Origin: Elephas maximus indicus
Lineage: Eukaryota; Chordata; Mammalia; Proboscidea; Elephantidae
Length of the DNA stretch: 64,000 nucleotides
Reading direction: 5' to 3'
Assembly (NCBI RefSeq): GCF_024166365.1
Contig: NC_064835.1
Coordinates: 65,204,607-65,268,606 of the forward strand
Shown here piece by piece: positions 11,381 to 23,533 of the stretch (position 1 is the stretch's first letter; each line of letters begins with the position of its first letter). Under the pieces are notes generated by a model. The model was not told where the DNA came from and made no database searches. It was given only the letters and a program-made list of their open reading frames with translations. The position numbers and the translations under genes were made by a program.

Positions 11381-11545
11381 TATGTCATTGTTAGGTGCCA
11401 TTGGGTCAGTTGCGAATCATAGTGACCCTATATACAACAAAATGAAACACTGTCTGGTCCTGCACCATCCTCATAATCGTTATGCCTGAGCCCATTGTTG
11501 CAGCCACTGTGTCAATCCACCTCTTTGAGGGTCTTCCTCAACGAG
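11381..11545 (-). mobile_element. RTE LINE fragment, 3' end
   Basis: Reverse-strand RTE terminus: GTTAGGTGCCATTGGGTCAG, AACAAAATGAAACACTGTCTGG and AATCCACCTCTTTGAGGGTC match the longer RTE copy at 35957-36100. Confidence 0.8.
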
Positions 11546-11714
11546 ATGTGTGTGTATATATATATATATATTCCTTAATAAAAGCTCAGTGTTCCCTAAG
11601 CAATGATGCCTTCTTTCCTCCCTCCGTATTGCCCAACTCTGTAACCACTAGTTTTAGGCTGCATTCTCTAGAGGAGAAGTATATATACATATATATATGT
11701 ATGTATATAAGTGT

Positions 11715-11754
<40 letters not shown>

Positions 11755-11772
11755 GTACATACATATATATGG
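11546..11772. repeat. (TA)n/(TGTA)n microsatellites beside an ERVL LTR scrap
   Basis: TA dinucleotide runs at about 11555-11573 and 11680-11772 with TG/CA interruptions. Between them, TTTTAGGCTGCATTCTCTAG (about 11651-11670) is the reversed end of an ERVL-type LTR, like the one at 15314. Confidence 0.65.
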
Positions 11773-11774
11773 AC

Positions 11775-13408
11775 TTGGAAGGAATATGATTGGAAAACTG
11801 GAGACAAGGAGGTATGGGGAACATCTCTGAATGAACCAAAGAAGTGAAGATATTGGTGTCTCGTGAATGCTCAGAAAAGGGTGATGTCAGCAGAGGAGGA
11901 TTTTAACAATCAAGTGGATTGGATGACTTTATGTGGAAACCAGTCATCATCTTTCCCCCATCCACTCCAGTCATTGCCCAATGGGCTCATGAACAAAGTG
12001 GCCATGGTGGCAGGGTTGGAGGTTATGCACGGGCTCTGCAACATGAACTTATACTCACCAAAGCTGACTTGGCTACATCCACTGCTGAGTGCCCAATCTG
12101 CCTGCAGCAGAGACCAACACTGAGTCCCTGATATGGCACCATTCCTTGCAGTGATCAGCCAGCAACCTGGTGGCAGGTTGATTACATTGGACTGCTTTCA
12201 TCATAGAAAGGCAGCATTTTGTTCTTACTGGGGTAGACACTTACTCTGAATACAGATTTGCCTTCCCTGCATGGAATGCTTCTGTCAAAACTACCATCTG
12301 TGGACTTACAGAATGCCTTATCTGCCATCATGGTTTCCCACACAGCATTGCCTCAGATCAAGGGACTCGCTTTACAGGAAATACAGTGTAGCAATGGGCC
12401 CATGCTCGTGGAATTTGCTGGTCTTACCACATTCCCCATCATCCTGAAGTAGCTGGCTTGACAGAATGGTGGAATAGCCTTCAAAAGACACAATTACAGG
12501 ACAAGTTAGGTGGCAATACCTTGCTGGGTTGAGGCAATATTCTCCAGGAGGCTGTATATGTTCTAAACCAGAGTTTGTGGTGCTATTTCTCACATAGCCA
12601 GGATTCATGGGTCCAGGAATGAAGGGGTGGAGATGGGAGTGGCACCACTCACTATTACCTCTAGTGACCCACTCAGATAATTTTTGCTTTCTGCCCTGCA
12701 ACCCTTATGCTCTGTTGGTCTAGAGGTATTAGTTCCAAGGAGAGGAAAGCTCCCACCTGGAGACACATCACTGGTTCTGCTGAACTGAAAGTTAAGAATG
12801 CCACCTGGCCACTGTGGGCTCCTTATGCCTCTGGATCAATAGACAAAGAAGGGAATTACATATTGGCTGGCGTGAGTGATTATCAAGAGGAAATCAAATT
12901 GATATTACATAATGGAGGTAAAGATGGATATATCTGGAGTGCAGGAAATCCCTTAGGGCGTCTTTTAGGACTACCATGCCATGTGATTAGAGTTGATGGA
13001 AAACTACAGCAACCCAATTCCAAAGTGACTACTAATGGCACATGCTCTTTGGGGATGAAGGTTTGGGTCACCCCACCAGGCAAACAACAATGACCAGCTG
13101 AGGTGCTTGCTGAGTGCAAAGGGAATACGGAATGGGTGGTGGAAGAAAGTAGTTCTAAATACCTGCTATGGCCACATGACATGTTGCAGAAATGAGGATT
13201 GCAATTGTTATGAGTATTTCTTCCTTGTGTGTGTGCATGAAACCTTCTTTTTTTTTTCACTTATAAAATATAAGATGTAAACAGGGCTAGTGTGTTTTTG
13301 GTTGTACATGTGTTAGTTGTATCATGTTAGGTGCAAGTATAATTGTCTTTATCCAGAGATTATCTATGGTTTAAGATTGTACAGGTGCCATGTTGACAAG
13401 GGCTGGAC
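11775..13408 (+). pseudogene. Decayed ERVL pol: integrase and dUTPase region
   Basis: Fragmented retroviral pol on the + strand. About 11930-12125 gives the zinc-binding N-domain of integrase (His, His, then CPICLQQRP). The core follows to about 12450 with stops and frameshifts. About 12780-13090 encodes a dUTPase-like segment (DYQEEIKLILHNGG, then NPLGRLLGLPC), the extra enzyme typical of ERVL elements. Protease, reverse transcriptase and RNase H are absent. It runs into an LTR at 13409. Several stops make it non-functional. Confidence 0.75.
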
Positions 13409-14028
13409 TGTGATTGTTAAGATTGTGTGTCAACTTGGCTGGGCCATGATTCTGATCAGTTTGGCAGTTATGATGTAGTCTGGAAATTGTGTGATGATGT
13501 AATCACTTTCATGATGAGATCTGATATAATGTGATCACCTCTATGATGCGTGGGATTTGCTTTGAGTAGCCAATTAGTTGAAAGAGAGTTTCCTTGGGGG
13601 TATGGCCTGCATCCAATATAGTTGGACTTAATGGCAAAGCTCACAGGCTTTTTGCTTTCTCTAGATCCTGCAGCTGGATCTTGTTCATTTGACCTCTGGT
13701 TCTTGGAACCTGAGCTAGAAGCTTACCTGCTGATCTTTGGATTCACCAGCCTCTGTATTCTGTGAGCCAGAAGCCTGCCGATCCTGGGGTTTGTCGGTCT
13801 CCACAGCCTGTGAACCAGAGGGCTGTTGTTTGACCTGCTGATCTTGGGTTCACCAGCCCCTGCAGCTATGTGAGCCAGGAGAAGCCTCCAGCCTGATCCA
13901 TGGAATTGGGACTTTCCAGCCTCTACAACTACAAGAGCCATTTCCTTGACATAAATCTCTCTCTCTCTCTGTATATGTATATAGACATGTCACTGGTTTT
14001 GCTTCTCTAGAGAACCCAGCCTAAGACA
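13409..14028 (+). repeat. ERVL-type LTR (3' LTR of the pol fragment)
   Basis: Begins TGTGATTGTTAAGATTGTGT and ends GAACCCAGCCTAAGACA, with a CT/TA microsatellite before the end. It belongs to the same family as the LTRs at 15314-15990 (reverse), 15991-16283 (partial) and 49627-50039. Confidence 0.8.
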
Positions 14029-15295
14029 CATGCCAATTTCCCTAAGGCTTTGGATTCCTTCTTCTACAGTATACCAAGGCAGATCTGGCACTTCACCTTG
14101 ATTTAGTGTGGGCCACTGTATGATCCGTGTTTTTTCAAACCAACCAAATAAACTATTAGATCCTTTCCTAACCTCTTGTACTGAAACACTAAATGAAGAA
14201 TTTGTGCTTAATGGGCCCCTATCAATAAACTCAGACTGATCCCACATTATGTTACTTGCATGGTTATCCCACACCCTTAATAGCTATTCTCACACATATT
14301 CTCCAAGTTTCTGTTTGTACATATTAGAAAACTCAAGCAGTTCTTTTGGAGTGTAGCGTACCTCCTCCTGGGTCATGTTTTGTACTTCACGTTTCGGGGC
14401 TTTCTGGGACTCAAGTCTAGTTATAGGTCTAGAAGCAAAAATGAGTGGTGGGGATGTGTTCTGAGAACATTTGGCAACATCTTGCAAGGAATTTGCCTCA
14501 GACTATGCTCCAGACAATGACTCAGAAGCCTCCCTAGGTGATGACTCAGACATAGCCGAAGATGATATCTCAGACAAAGGCTCTTCAGAAGCAGCTGGGT
14601 TAATCTTATCAGATGGGATGGAGGGGTTAATGGTTTTACTGGGGAGGCTGGCTTAGCAGACAAAGAGGGAGTAATCTCTTCAGATGGAAGTGAGGCTGGT
14701 TCTGTTGGCATGAGTGATTCAATGGAATTTGGGGATCAGTGTCCCCAGCTCCCTGATTATCTTCCCATATGTCCCCATTCCAAGTTTCAGGATTCCATTT
14801 CTTTCTGATTAATACCCTGACTTTAACTTCAGACACCATTTGAGGTTGGGAATTCATTCAATTCAGCTACTTTTACGATAAGACTCTGGGTTTGGTTTCC
14901 GGCAATATGAACCCAGTTACTATAAGAAATAAGGTTTCTTTCAAAGCACAAGTGACTATTTTGAGGTCGTTTATGCACTGCTTGAGCTGTGACTCTGAAG
15001 TCCTGAGCTCATCTCTTTCTTTCATCATTCTATCTAGCAAAAGTAGGACCATCAACCAGATTCCTAATACTCCTCATTATGACAAAATTGTGGAAAGGTA
15101 TCAAACATGCAATGACTCAGAGTCTTGCCTCTCATCAATACCTAATCCATTGGTGGTGATATTTTGCATATTTCTATAGCCACCCCATGCCATGGATTAA
15201 CGGACTACTGGGAGCAGAGTCATCAACATCTTTAAGACTATTCAGACTTGAGAACCAATTTAGAAAACTCATCCTTACAATTTTGTTTCTGTAGA
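14029..15295 (-). pseudogene. Decayed ERVL gag
   Basis: Reverse-strand gag remnant. Frames around 14290-14487 (EEVRYTPKELLEFSN) and 13990-14274 (SLFGWFEKTR, QWPTLNQGEVPDLPW) match the ERVL gag pattern as I recall it. Reading on the minus strand it follows its own LTR and primer site. It is cut off at 14029, where it abuts the end of the oppositely oriented LTR. Confidence 0.65.
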
Positions 15296-15313
15296 ACCAC
15301 TCTCAGTACCAAA
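15296..15313 (-). other. Primer binding site of the ERVL element
   Basis: Immediately inside the minus-strand LTR: TTTGGTACTGAGAGTGGTT on the - strand. The TGGTACTGAGAGTGG phrase fits a tRNA-Leu-type PBS, the class that gave ERVL its name. It is diverged, so the assignment is tentative. Confidence 0.45.
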
Positions 15314-15990
15314 TGTCTTAGGCTGGGTTCTCTAGAGAAGCAAAACCACTGAAGCATATATATATATATTTATCTATACACACACACACACATATATATA
15401 TATAAAGAGAGAAAATTTTTTTTTTTTTTTTTAGAGAGTTAAATCAAGGAAATGGCTCATATGGTCGTTGTAGAGACTGGAAAGTCCCAAGTCTGTGAGT
15501 CAGGCTGGTCACTTCTGACTCACGTAGCTGCAGGGGCTGCTGAACTCAAGATCGGCAGGTCAGACTGCAGGCCACTGGCTCACAGGCTGTGTAAGCTGAT
15601 GGATCCCAAGATCAACAGTTAAGATTGTAGGCCAATGGCTCACAGGCTGCAGAGGCTGACGAATCCAAGATTGGCAGGTAAGGCACTAGCTGAAGTCCCA
15701 AAACCTGGAAGTCAGATGAACAGGAGCCAGCTGCAAGATCCAGAGTGAGAAAAAGCCAGGGAGCTTTTCCAGAAATACCACAAGTATTAGATGCAGACCA
15801 CATTCCAAAGGAAAATTCCTTTCAATTGATTGGCTGCTCATAGTAGTTCTCATCATGGATGTGATTACCTTATATCAGATCTTATTATGGAGGTGATCAT
15901 ATCATTACATAGGTGTTAGACTATAATGTAAATGCCAAACCACTGAGAATCATGGCACAGCCAAGTTGACACACATCCTTAACCATCACA
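15314..15990 (-). repeat. ERVL-type LTR, reverse orientation
   Basis: Starts TGTCTTAGGCTGGGTTCTCT and ends TTAACCATCACA, the reverse complement of the LTR at 13409-14028. It carries a TA/CA microsatellite and a T17 run near its left end. It is the 5' LTR of the minus-strand gag fragment. Confidence 0.8.
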
Positions 15991-16283
15991 CCTGCTGTTT
16001 TTTGGATTAATCTGCCTCTGTAGCCTATGGCTTACCATTTTACCTGTCAATCTTGGGATTCATTGGCCTCTGCAGCCTGCAAGCCAGAGACCCGCCATCT
16101 GACCTGCTGATTTGGGTTCACCAGACCCTGCAGCTATGTGAGTTAGGAGATGCCTCCAGCCTGACCATGGACTTGGGACTTCCCAACCTCTACAACCACA
16201 TGAGCCATTTCCTTGACATAAATCTCTCTCTCTCTGTCCTCTTCACTGGCTTTCCTTCTCTACAGAACTCAGCTTAAGAAAGA
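15991..16283 (+). repeat. ERVL-type LTR, 3' half only
   Basis: GGGATTCATTGGCCTCTGCA, TTGGGTTCACCAGACCCTG and CTACAGAACTCAGCTTAAGA are the second half of the same LTR family on the + strand. It begins exactly where the reverse LTR ends and runs into an ERV1 LTR. Confidence 0.7.
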
Positions 16284-16445
16284 GTATATTGGAAACTCCC
16301 TGATTGTGGTTTTTTTAAATGTATTCTGCTAATCTCTTGTGACTGGTGCACACTGACAGAATTCATCATTGCAATGATTGTCTTTGTCTGGGCTTAAAAA
16401 TCTTTTTTAATTAAATTTGAGTCTGGGGTATTTCTCCCTACAACA
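16284..16445 (+). repeat. ERV1 5' LTR, 3' part only
   Basis: AGTATATTGGAAACTCCCTG, CTGGTGCACACTGACAGAAT, CATTGCAATGATTGTCTTTG and a TCTCCCTACAACA end match the last 160 nt of the LTR at 22846-23533. The first ~520 nt of this LTR are missing, replaced by the ERVL LTR fragment. Confidence 0.75.
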
Positions 16446-16584
16446 TTCTGGTAATGAGGAAGGGATTCAAAGCTGCCTTCCTCCAACAGGATCCTTGAGG
16501 AACTGAGGACTGGAAGAGGCACCAACAACAGGGCCTCTTGTTCCCTACCATTTCCTTGGACCCCAAGGACCCCATGGTTGGTAA

Positions 16585-16860
16585 GCTTTCTTGGATTTGA
16601 GCCCTGCAATTTATGGAGTGGTTCTCTGAGATTTTTTATTAAGCTTTTTTTTTGTGTGTGTTCTGCCTGCCTTTTCTCAGATATTTCAGCACTTTCACGT
16701 GTTGTGTTTTTCTGTTCGGAATCTCTCGAACACCCCAGCAAGCTTTCACTTGTTTTTCTGTCTGGATTTTTTCAGATGTTTCGTAAGCTTTCATTTTTTT
16801 TTTTTCTGTTTGGGCTCTCTCAGACATTTGGTAAGCTTTCACTTGTTTGTGTTGTCTAAA
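16585..16860 (+). repeat. Degenerate ~50-bp tandem repeat in the ERV1 leader
   Basis: The phrase AAGCTTTCACTTGTTTTTCT followed by TCTGG and TCTCAGA recurs about six times (AAGCTTT-like at about 16590, 16641, 16695, 16741, 16782 and 16832; the 16695 unit is degenerate), spaced about 40-55 nt. A further related unit lies near 18605-18660. Confidence 0.55.
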
Positions 16861-17841
16861 TTTGAGCATCCTAGTCAATACAAAGGTAAATCTACTTTCA
16901 AGGAATATTTCAGTGTGGTTTGTGTGAAGCTGTAGGTAATTATTTGTACAAGGTGTTTCTGGGACTGCTCAAAGGCAAAGTTTGCACACCATCTAGTGAC
17001 ACTTAGTTGTATATGCAATTTCTCCATTTTGAGTAGTGCATATGTTGAAACTCTCGTAAGATGGGGGAATGTTGCTTATGGGCAACATTAAAATGGCATG
17101 CCCTTACCAAAGATGGTTTCAAACCAAGTGGCAAGTCTGGGAAAATTTTGAGAGTAAAAATTAACTTTTCTGTGCAGTTGTTTAGAAAAAAAAAGTCCCT
17201 AGAATAATCAACAAAGTCAAGTTTTCAGGTACCTATTAAAAGTTCTCTTTTGTGTCTTTGCCTCCCATTTTTCTGTCTACTGAAAAATCACTCCACCTGC
17301 CAAGACTAACAAGTTTGACTCATAAGCTATCTCCAGCCAAAGAAACTCTTGACAAGTAAGTTAATGACTTACAGCTGCATGTCACAACTACAAAGTCAGC
17401 CAAGTGAGAAATTACACACTGGCTGGAAAGATGCCCAGGCCAGTTTTACTTTAAAACAAAACAGCTGAAGAAATACTTAAATAAGCCCTAGAAATAGCAA
17501 TGAGTTCTATTAAGACTCTAAACCTGACTGCCTTGTTAAGAAAGGGAGAAAACTTCATTTTGAAATGCATTTTAAAATAAAATACCCATTAAAAAAAAAA
17601 AGATAAACCTCCTACAGTCATTTTTTACTCTCTGGTCAAAGCAAAGCCCCCTGCGTTGTCAAAAGGTTCCCAATCACCCTTTAAGGATGCCACCTCATTT
17701 ATGAATGCATAATTCCACTCATGGTCACGATAAAGAGGAGGGAATAGTTACAGTTATAACACCTGTAGATATGGCACCTTTGTATGAAAACTTGTAAACC
17801 TAGTTTATCAAAATTTGTTTTAATTAACTAATATGTTAGTA

Positions 17842-17980
17842 AAACCAAAACCAAACCCATTGCCGTTGAGTTGTTTCCAACTCATAGTGACCCTGTAGGA
17901 TAGAGTAGAACTTCCCCATAGGGTTTCCAAGGAGTGGCTGGTGGATTTGAACTGCTGACCTTTTGGTTAGCAGCTAAATG
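17842..17980 (-). repeat. AfroSINE inside the ERV1 provirus
   Basis: Reverse AfroSINE with an internal deletion: CCCATTGCCGTTGAGTTG, ATAGGGTTTCCAAGGAGTGG, CTGACCTTTTGGTTAGCAGC. It inserted after the provirus. Confidence 0.75.
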
Positions 17981-20900
17981 AAAAGCCAAACAATAGGCTG
18001 AAGATGCACATTAAAAAAAGAAAAAACCCTGAAAAGTCATTAATGATTAAACCCAGTGCTCCAAGCACTGAATTACTATATGAAACAAAGCCAGTAGCTA
18101 AGTTTTTAAAATGCCTCCCTAAGGTTTTTTCCAAGAAAAATTAATTGGCAAGAGTTCAAAACTACAAACAAGAGAAGAAAGGAAAACTGTTCATCATTTA
18201 GCCAAACTGTTTACTGAACACTCTAGTTTAATCCAAGTGTTACAGACTAAACAAAGAAGGAATTACTAATTTGGCTTTTAAACAGTGGGTTCTTTTAATT
18301 ATCAACAAGCAATCCCTAAAGAACTCATAATTTAGAAGGAAGTTGTGTACTACCAGCACTCAACAACTAAAGGTTAGTGAAGACCTAATAGAAAATTGTT
18401 CACCAAATTATTTATGCCGTCCCATAATTCAGAATTTTCGCTTATCCTTGGATTTAAGAAGAGATAAAGTATTTCTCTTGTTAGAAAAATACCGGTAAAA
18501 TAAGGAATCCTTTGAACCTACCTTCTATGTAATTTCTCATTGTTCTGATTGCCAAGAAAAGAGGCAAGTAAAGCTTAAGGAGGGTTTTGTTTCTGTTTGT
18601 GCTCTAGCAAGCATTTTTAACTTCTTTTTCTGTCTGCTTTCTTGTAGATGTTTTGGTCTGGGACACTGGTTTTAAAATTTCTAACTTGCAGAGAAGGGCC
18701 TCAGAAAATACTTGCTCCGGTTTAGATGCAAAGGTTACTTCTCCAAGTTTGGGGCAAAGATCAGAGGGAGGTGTCTGGTAATTTTAAGATAGGTCAACCT
18801 CACTGAAACAGCTTGAAACTGTGTAGCTTAATTATGTGTATGTGTGTTTTGTCTTGTACTGTTTTAAGAATGTTATGCTGCTGTCGATCATCATAAAATG
18901 GAAAATCATAAATAAAAACACAAGCAGAGATCTTATAAGCCTGCTATTTGAACTGGTTCCAGAGACTCACTGAATGTGTAATTCTCACCAAGACGATGTC
19001 CGGTTGGACAAAATCTGTGGTAAGTCACCTTGAAAGGTGCATAGGATTCTGCCTTGAGGATTTCGGTTCTAATCTAGAGAGTGCATTCAATTTGGGTTTC
19101 CTTTTTTTTTTTTCCTTCTGTGAGCCACCTTGAGGTCACTGAAAATCTTGGCTCCAAATAAAACTACTTTTTGTGTCTGTGTTACGCGTTAGGCTTTCAG
19201 TAGCTACTCTAAAAAAAAAAACCTTTAATATGAATTAGTTTATTTTAAAAAAGGTTCACTAAGAAAGATAAATTGTTCATTTTGATTGATATAACAAGAA
19301 ACAAATTATTCTAAATTCCTTTCTCTAAAGGATCCTATGAAGCGTCAAAAAACTCCAGAATTATGAAAATATAATAATTTCTTACTTCCAGATGATATTA
19401 TTAAATTCAGTTGTAATATTTCCTCAAAGAACTTACTGTAATTGATTTAATAATAAATAAGTATTTGTATAAGTTTAATAGTCCAAATATTTCCAAGAAT
19501 TAATAAAGGAAAATTTGTTCTAATTAAGATTTTTATGTTTTGTAATATGTCAATCTTAAAAGCAAAACCTTTCTAAGTAATTTAAGCTAAGTATTATATA
19601 AAATATGTTCTAGAGAAAAGGAATAATTTCATTAATTCCAGAATGAGAAGAAAGGTTTAATTTCCTACAACAATTATATTTTGTAATATATACATTAATA
19701 TTATATATTAGTAATATATGTAAACTTAAATTAACTTATTAATATTAAACTAATTTAATAGGCATTCATCATAATTAGAGTTAATGGACCCTTACTTGCA
19801 TGCCACAGAAAAAGGATATATATATATATTTAGATCTGATAATAAATATGCTCATTTTATGTCACTTAAAGGCTTATACTATAAGGAATATGCAACAAAG
19901 ACAAGAAATTTAAAAGGTTTATTAAAGATTTTTGTTTATTATAATCAAGGTTCTGGCTTACTTTAAGTAAAATTTAATGGATTAATTCATAAAAAGTTTT
20001 AAAAGCTTGATGTCAAATAACATATAAAGCGACGAATCAGGCTTCTCACAGTTAAAATAACAATTTTCCTTTTTTAATAGGTTGAAAGGGTAATTTTTTT
20101 TGCAATCTTCCTCAAAAACAAAGGTTCAACAAAATTAATTCTTGAATCAAAGCCGCATAGTTAAAAAAACAAAAAACAAACAAACAAAAAAGCTAAGGTT
20201 TAAACCTTTAAGATCTTTGCTTTCAATAGCTTAAGTATTACTTCTCATAAGTTCTTGACAACTTGGAAGCTTCACAGAAAATCATAAATAATTTTTCTGT
20301 TTCATAAAAAAGAAAAATGCAAAAAAGGATTTATTTAATATGTTATAAATTACATAAAATGTATTGTCAAAATCAGGAAAAGTGTCACATTTTCTTTAAA
20401 TTAAAAAATTTATATGTCAATAATATTTACCTAATGCTGCACATGATATTATGATATAATTTTATTATTTCAGTTACTAACTTGGTCACAACTTTGTTTC
20501 CTTTTAAATCTGGCATCATCAAAGCCGACTGTTTCAACTAAAGAATTCAGCTTACTCATAGGTTTTATTACCATTCACATGTTTAGTCTAATATAGTCTT
20601 AATATGTCATAGTTATATGGTAGGATGTCTCAAAATTATTATGTGTTATATCTAAAGCTCTTTGGAAATAAGAATGATCGTTCTGTTTAAAGATATTTTT
20701 ATCTAAAATTTTTAGTTAACTTTATTTGGTTTTACATTACTTTTGTAATTAATGCCAATCAAGTTTTTCACTTTTAAGAATTATTATTATAAATTAACAT
20801 AACCATTTTAACTTTATAATTCAGAGATAAGCTTTACCTTACTAATTCACTGAAAATGCAACAAAATGGTCTGTATCAGATGTATAAAGAGGACTATAAT

Positions 20901-21344
20901 ACTTTGAACATAAATGCAATTGGACTAAATCAAGCTTTTAAAACTCTTATGTAGAAACTGACAGAGTTTTTCAAGTTACTGCTGATCCAGAATAATATGG
21001 AACCAAAATTATCTATATGGGACTGAGTAAACTAACAGAATTATCATAAGGTTTTTAAGAAAATATTATTGATGTTCAGTGTTCTGATTTCTAGATATAG
21101 GAAACCATTTTTATTTTTCTTTTCCTCTTTCAATATAAGAAGCAGCTATATCAAGAACTAATAACACTATGCTAGTTCTAAAGAATGTTTTCACAGGTTA
21201 AATGAACTTTTGACAACCAAAAACCCAAATCCCCAAATCTGCTTAATATTGTTCCAAATGACTATATATATATATATACATGTATGTATATATATTAGAA
21301 AAGACATCAATTAAAAGATTCCCTGGAGCTTCATTGAAACGGAC

Positions 21345-21490
21345 CATACATAGCTCTCTTTGCTAATCCTTGTGCCACTAAATTACAGGGAGTTAAGACC
21401 TGGATGCTCCTCTCCCAATTAAATAAAGTTGCTGCTCCTACCTGGACAGTTCAACCAACTGAAGGACTCAAACTAAAATTCAAAAATTGC
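21345..21490 (+). pseudogene. ERV1 pol remnant, integrase C-terminal end
   Basis: A roughly 48-codon open stretch with the class-I retroviral integrase tail character: a GPY-like start, then VKTWMLLSQL and TWTVQPTE. It is isolated in decayed sequence and gives no protein. Confidence 0.6.
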
Positions 21491-21972
21491 CAGAATAAAA
21501 ACAAGACAAAATCTGGCATGGACAATTTATCCAGGACCAGGCCTATAAACAGTTTATTCCCAAACACTGCAACACATAAATAGAAATACATTTCTTGAAC
21601 TTTGAATATTTCTTATTCTAGTATTTGCTATCCTTTTGTCTTACATACTTTTAAGGTCTGTGCGCTAACAACTTTCCCTGGGTGAGTGAATGTTATTGAA
21701 ATTGTTGCTTCTTGCCTAACCCTCATTGTTTTAAAGTAGTTTTGACTTGTCAATTACGTTTTATTAATTGTTAAGGAAGATTTGTACAGGTAAGCCTTTC
21801 TGTGTATTTTAACTTAAAAAACTGTCCTTTATATTTTTTCTTACTAGTATTTTAATAATCATTAAGTTATTTGGTGCACCCATTCTTGTTTACTCATATA
21901 TGACCTTGTTTAAAAGGGTCTAATATATGCTAATTACTCTTGTTTATTTCTTCAAGTCTGTTTTCCTCCATT

Positions 21973-22400
21973 ATGAAGATTTTCTTAATTTCTTTGTTAC
22001 TATGCTTCATAATAACCACTGAGGCCTGAAAAGATAACACTTTTGTCAGATTGTCTCAATCTATGGTAGACACCCCCTATTGCTCTTTTATTAACACCAC
22101 TGGAAGAATGGAGGAAGACATTCACAAAGCACACTAACAAGCAGTTTGTTTCATTCCATTCCTTCGGTGGCTGTACCTTCTTTTTCTGATTTATTCTGTT
22201 AGTTACCACAAAGAATAGGATCATGGCTGAGAACTTTATTGAAAACCAGAAGAGTTATCCTGATAATAATTGTAATTATCAAATATATTATGAAATGTGT
22301 GTCCAATTTTGGAAGCAGCTTATGTGCATTAATTCCTCTCACTTTTGTAATGTGGTGGGAGGGTTCTGTACCCTATATTAGCTTCAATGAAAAGGTCAAA
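21973..22400 (+). pseudogene. ERV1 env-like remnant
   Basis: An ATG at 21973 opens a hydrophobic leader of about 18 residues, then an in-frame stop. Beyond it come an INTTGRMEEDIHKAH segment and further shifted frames. The stretch 22043-22395 is repeated at 24055-24398. It is non-functional. Confidence 0.5.
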
Positions 22401-22845
22401 TATTCTTCCAATTTGGTCTAGGTCTCTGAATCATTACCTTCCCAGCTAACAACATCCAGACAAGACGCATGGCAAAGAACCAGATGGTATCCAAATAAAT
22501 AAGTTTAAAATCGTGAGTTTGAAGGCCTGAAGCTGGACAGACCACTCTCTAGGATATAAAGACCATACTAAGGACATAATCTAATAAGATTACTGAAGAC
22601 ATCTGCTCAGACATAGTATGGGAAATTCCTGAAGCTGCCCTACAACCAAGGAACCAATATTCCCTGACTATGTAGAAAAAAATTTTTTTTTTATGTAGAA
22701 AAGGCTCAACACCAGTAAGAAAACGAGCATAAACCATGAAGGTCACCCTCTGGAAGCAACATAGCAAAAACCCATGCAGAAGAAAGCTTGCCCATAAGTG
22801 TGATCAAAGGATGTTTCAACAAAATACTTGATCAAAAGGAGGGAG

Positions 22846-23533
22846 TGATATAAGGTTTCTAAAAATTATTTTGAGGTGTCTGTTCTGAGAAAGAAAAGCT
22901 AAAGTGAGGTCCAGGCTTGAAATTCACTCTGTGTAAGAAAACCTGTAGAGCCAAAACACTTAACTGGTTAGGTCAGTTCTGTCTGTTATCTGATATCTAA
23001 AAGAATGTGGTTTTTCCTTGTAACAAAGCCAAGGAGTTTTTATGTAACTGTAACCACTCTGTGAACTATTTATGGGAACTAAGTGGCAACTACTCAACAA
23101 AACATCCATATCACTAAGTAGAAGCTATCTGACCTCACCAAGCACCAATCAGAATTTTGTTAGCTTATTTCCAAAGGAATCTTAACCCAAATAGCTTGTC
23201 CCTATTGTTCATTCTCAAGGAGTCTTAAAACCTGTAAGCCACCAATCAATGTAATGACACTAAGTTGGTAACTAGTCAACAAAGCTCTGTAAACCAATCA
23301 TTATTAAGGTCCTACTTTTCTGTTATCTTGCCTTTGACAACCATGTGTCTTTACTTCCTTCTGTAACAGTATATTAGAAACTCCCTATTGTGATTCAGTG
23401 TGTTCAGCTAGTCTCTTGTGCCTGGTGCACACTGGCAGAATTCCTCATTGCAATGATTGTCTTTGTCTTTGCCTTGGCTTAATAAAAATCTCTTTTAATT
23501 AAATTTGAGTCTGGAGTCTTTTCTCCTATAACA
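22846..23533 (+). repeat. ERV1 LTR, complete (688 bp)
   Basis: Preceded by a polypurine tract, it starts TGATATAAGG and ends TCTCCTATAACA. It contains CTGGTGCACACTGGCAG and an AATAAAAATC signal near 23485, and is homologous to the truncated LTR at 16284. Confidence 0.7.

Larger units (their letters stand above)
16446..22845 (+). mobile_element. Decayed ERV1 provirus, internal region
   Basis: AT-rich internal region between two LTRs of one family. Most of it (about 17.0-21.3 kb) shows no coding similarity I can defend. Recognisable parts are the end of pol near 21345-21490 (an integrase C-terminal segment with the VKTW and SQLN phrases), an env-like start at 21973 with a hydrophobic signal peptide that hits a stop, env-like sequence to about 22400, and a polypurine tract AAAAGGAGGGAG just before the 3' LTR. 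It is broken throughout. Confidence 0.6.

Noticed and set aside
11482-11847. A plus-strand frame rich in Tyr-Ile repeats
   Set aside because: Translation of a TA microsatellite inside LTR remnants.
19600-20500. Very AT-rich block as a possible matrix-attachment or replication site
   Set aside because: The sequence shows only A/T bias within a decayed provirus; no specific motif supports such a function.
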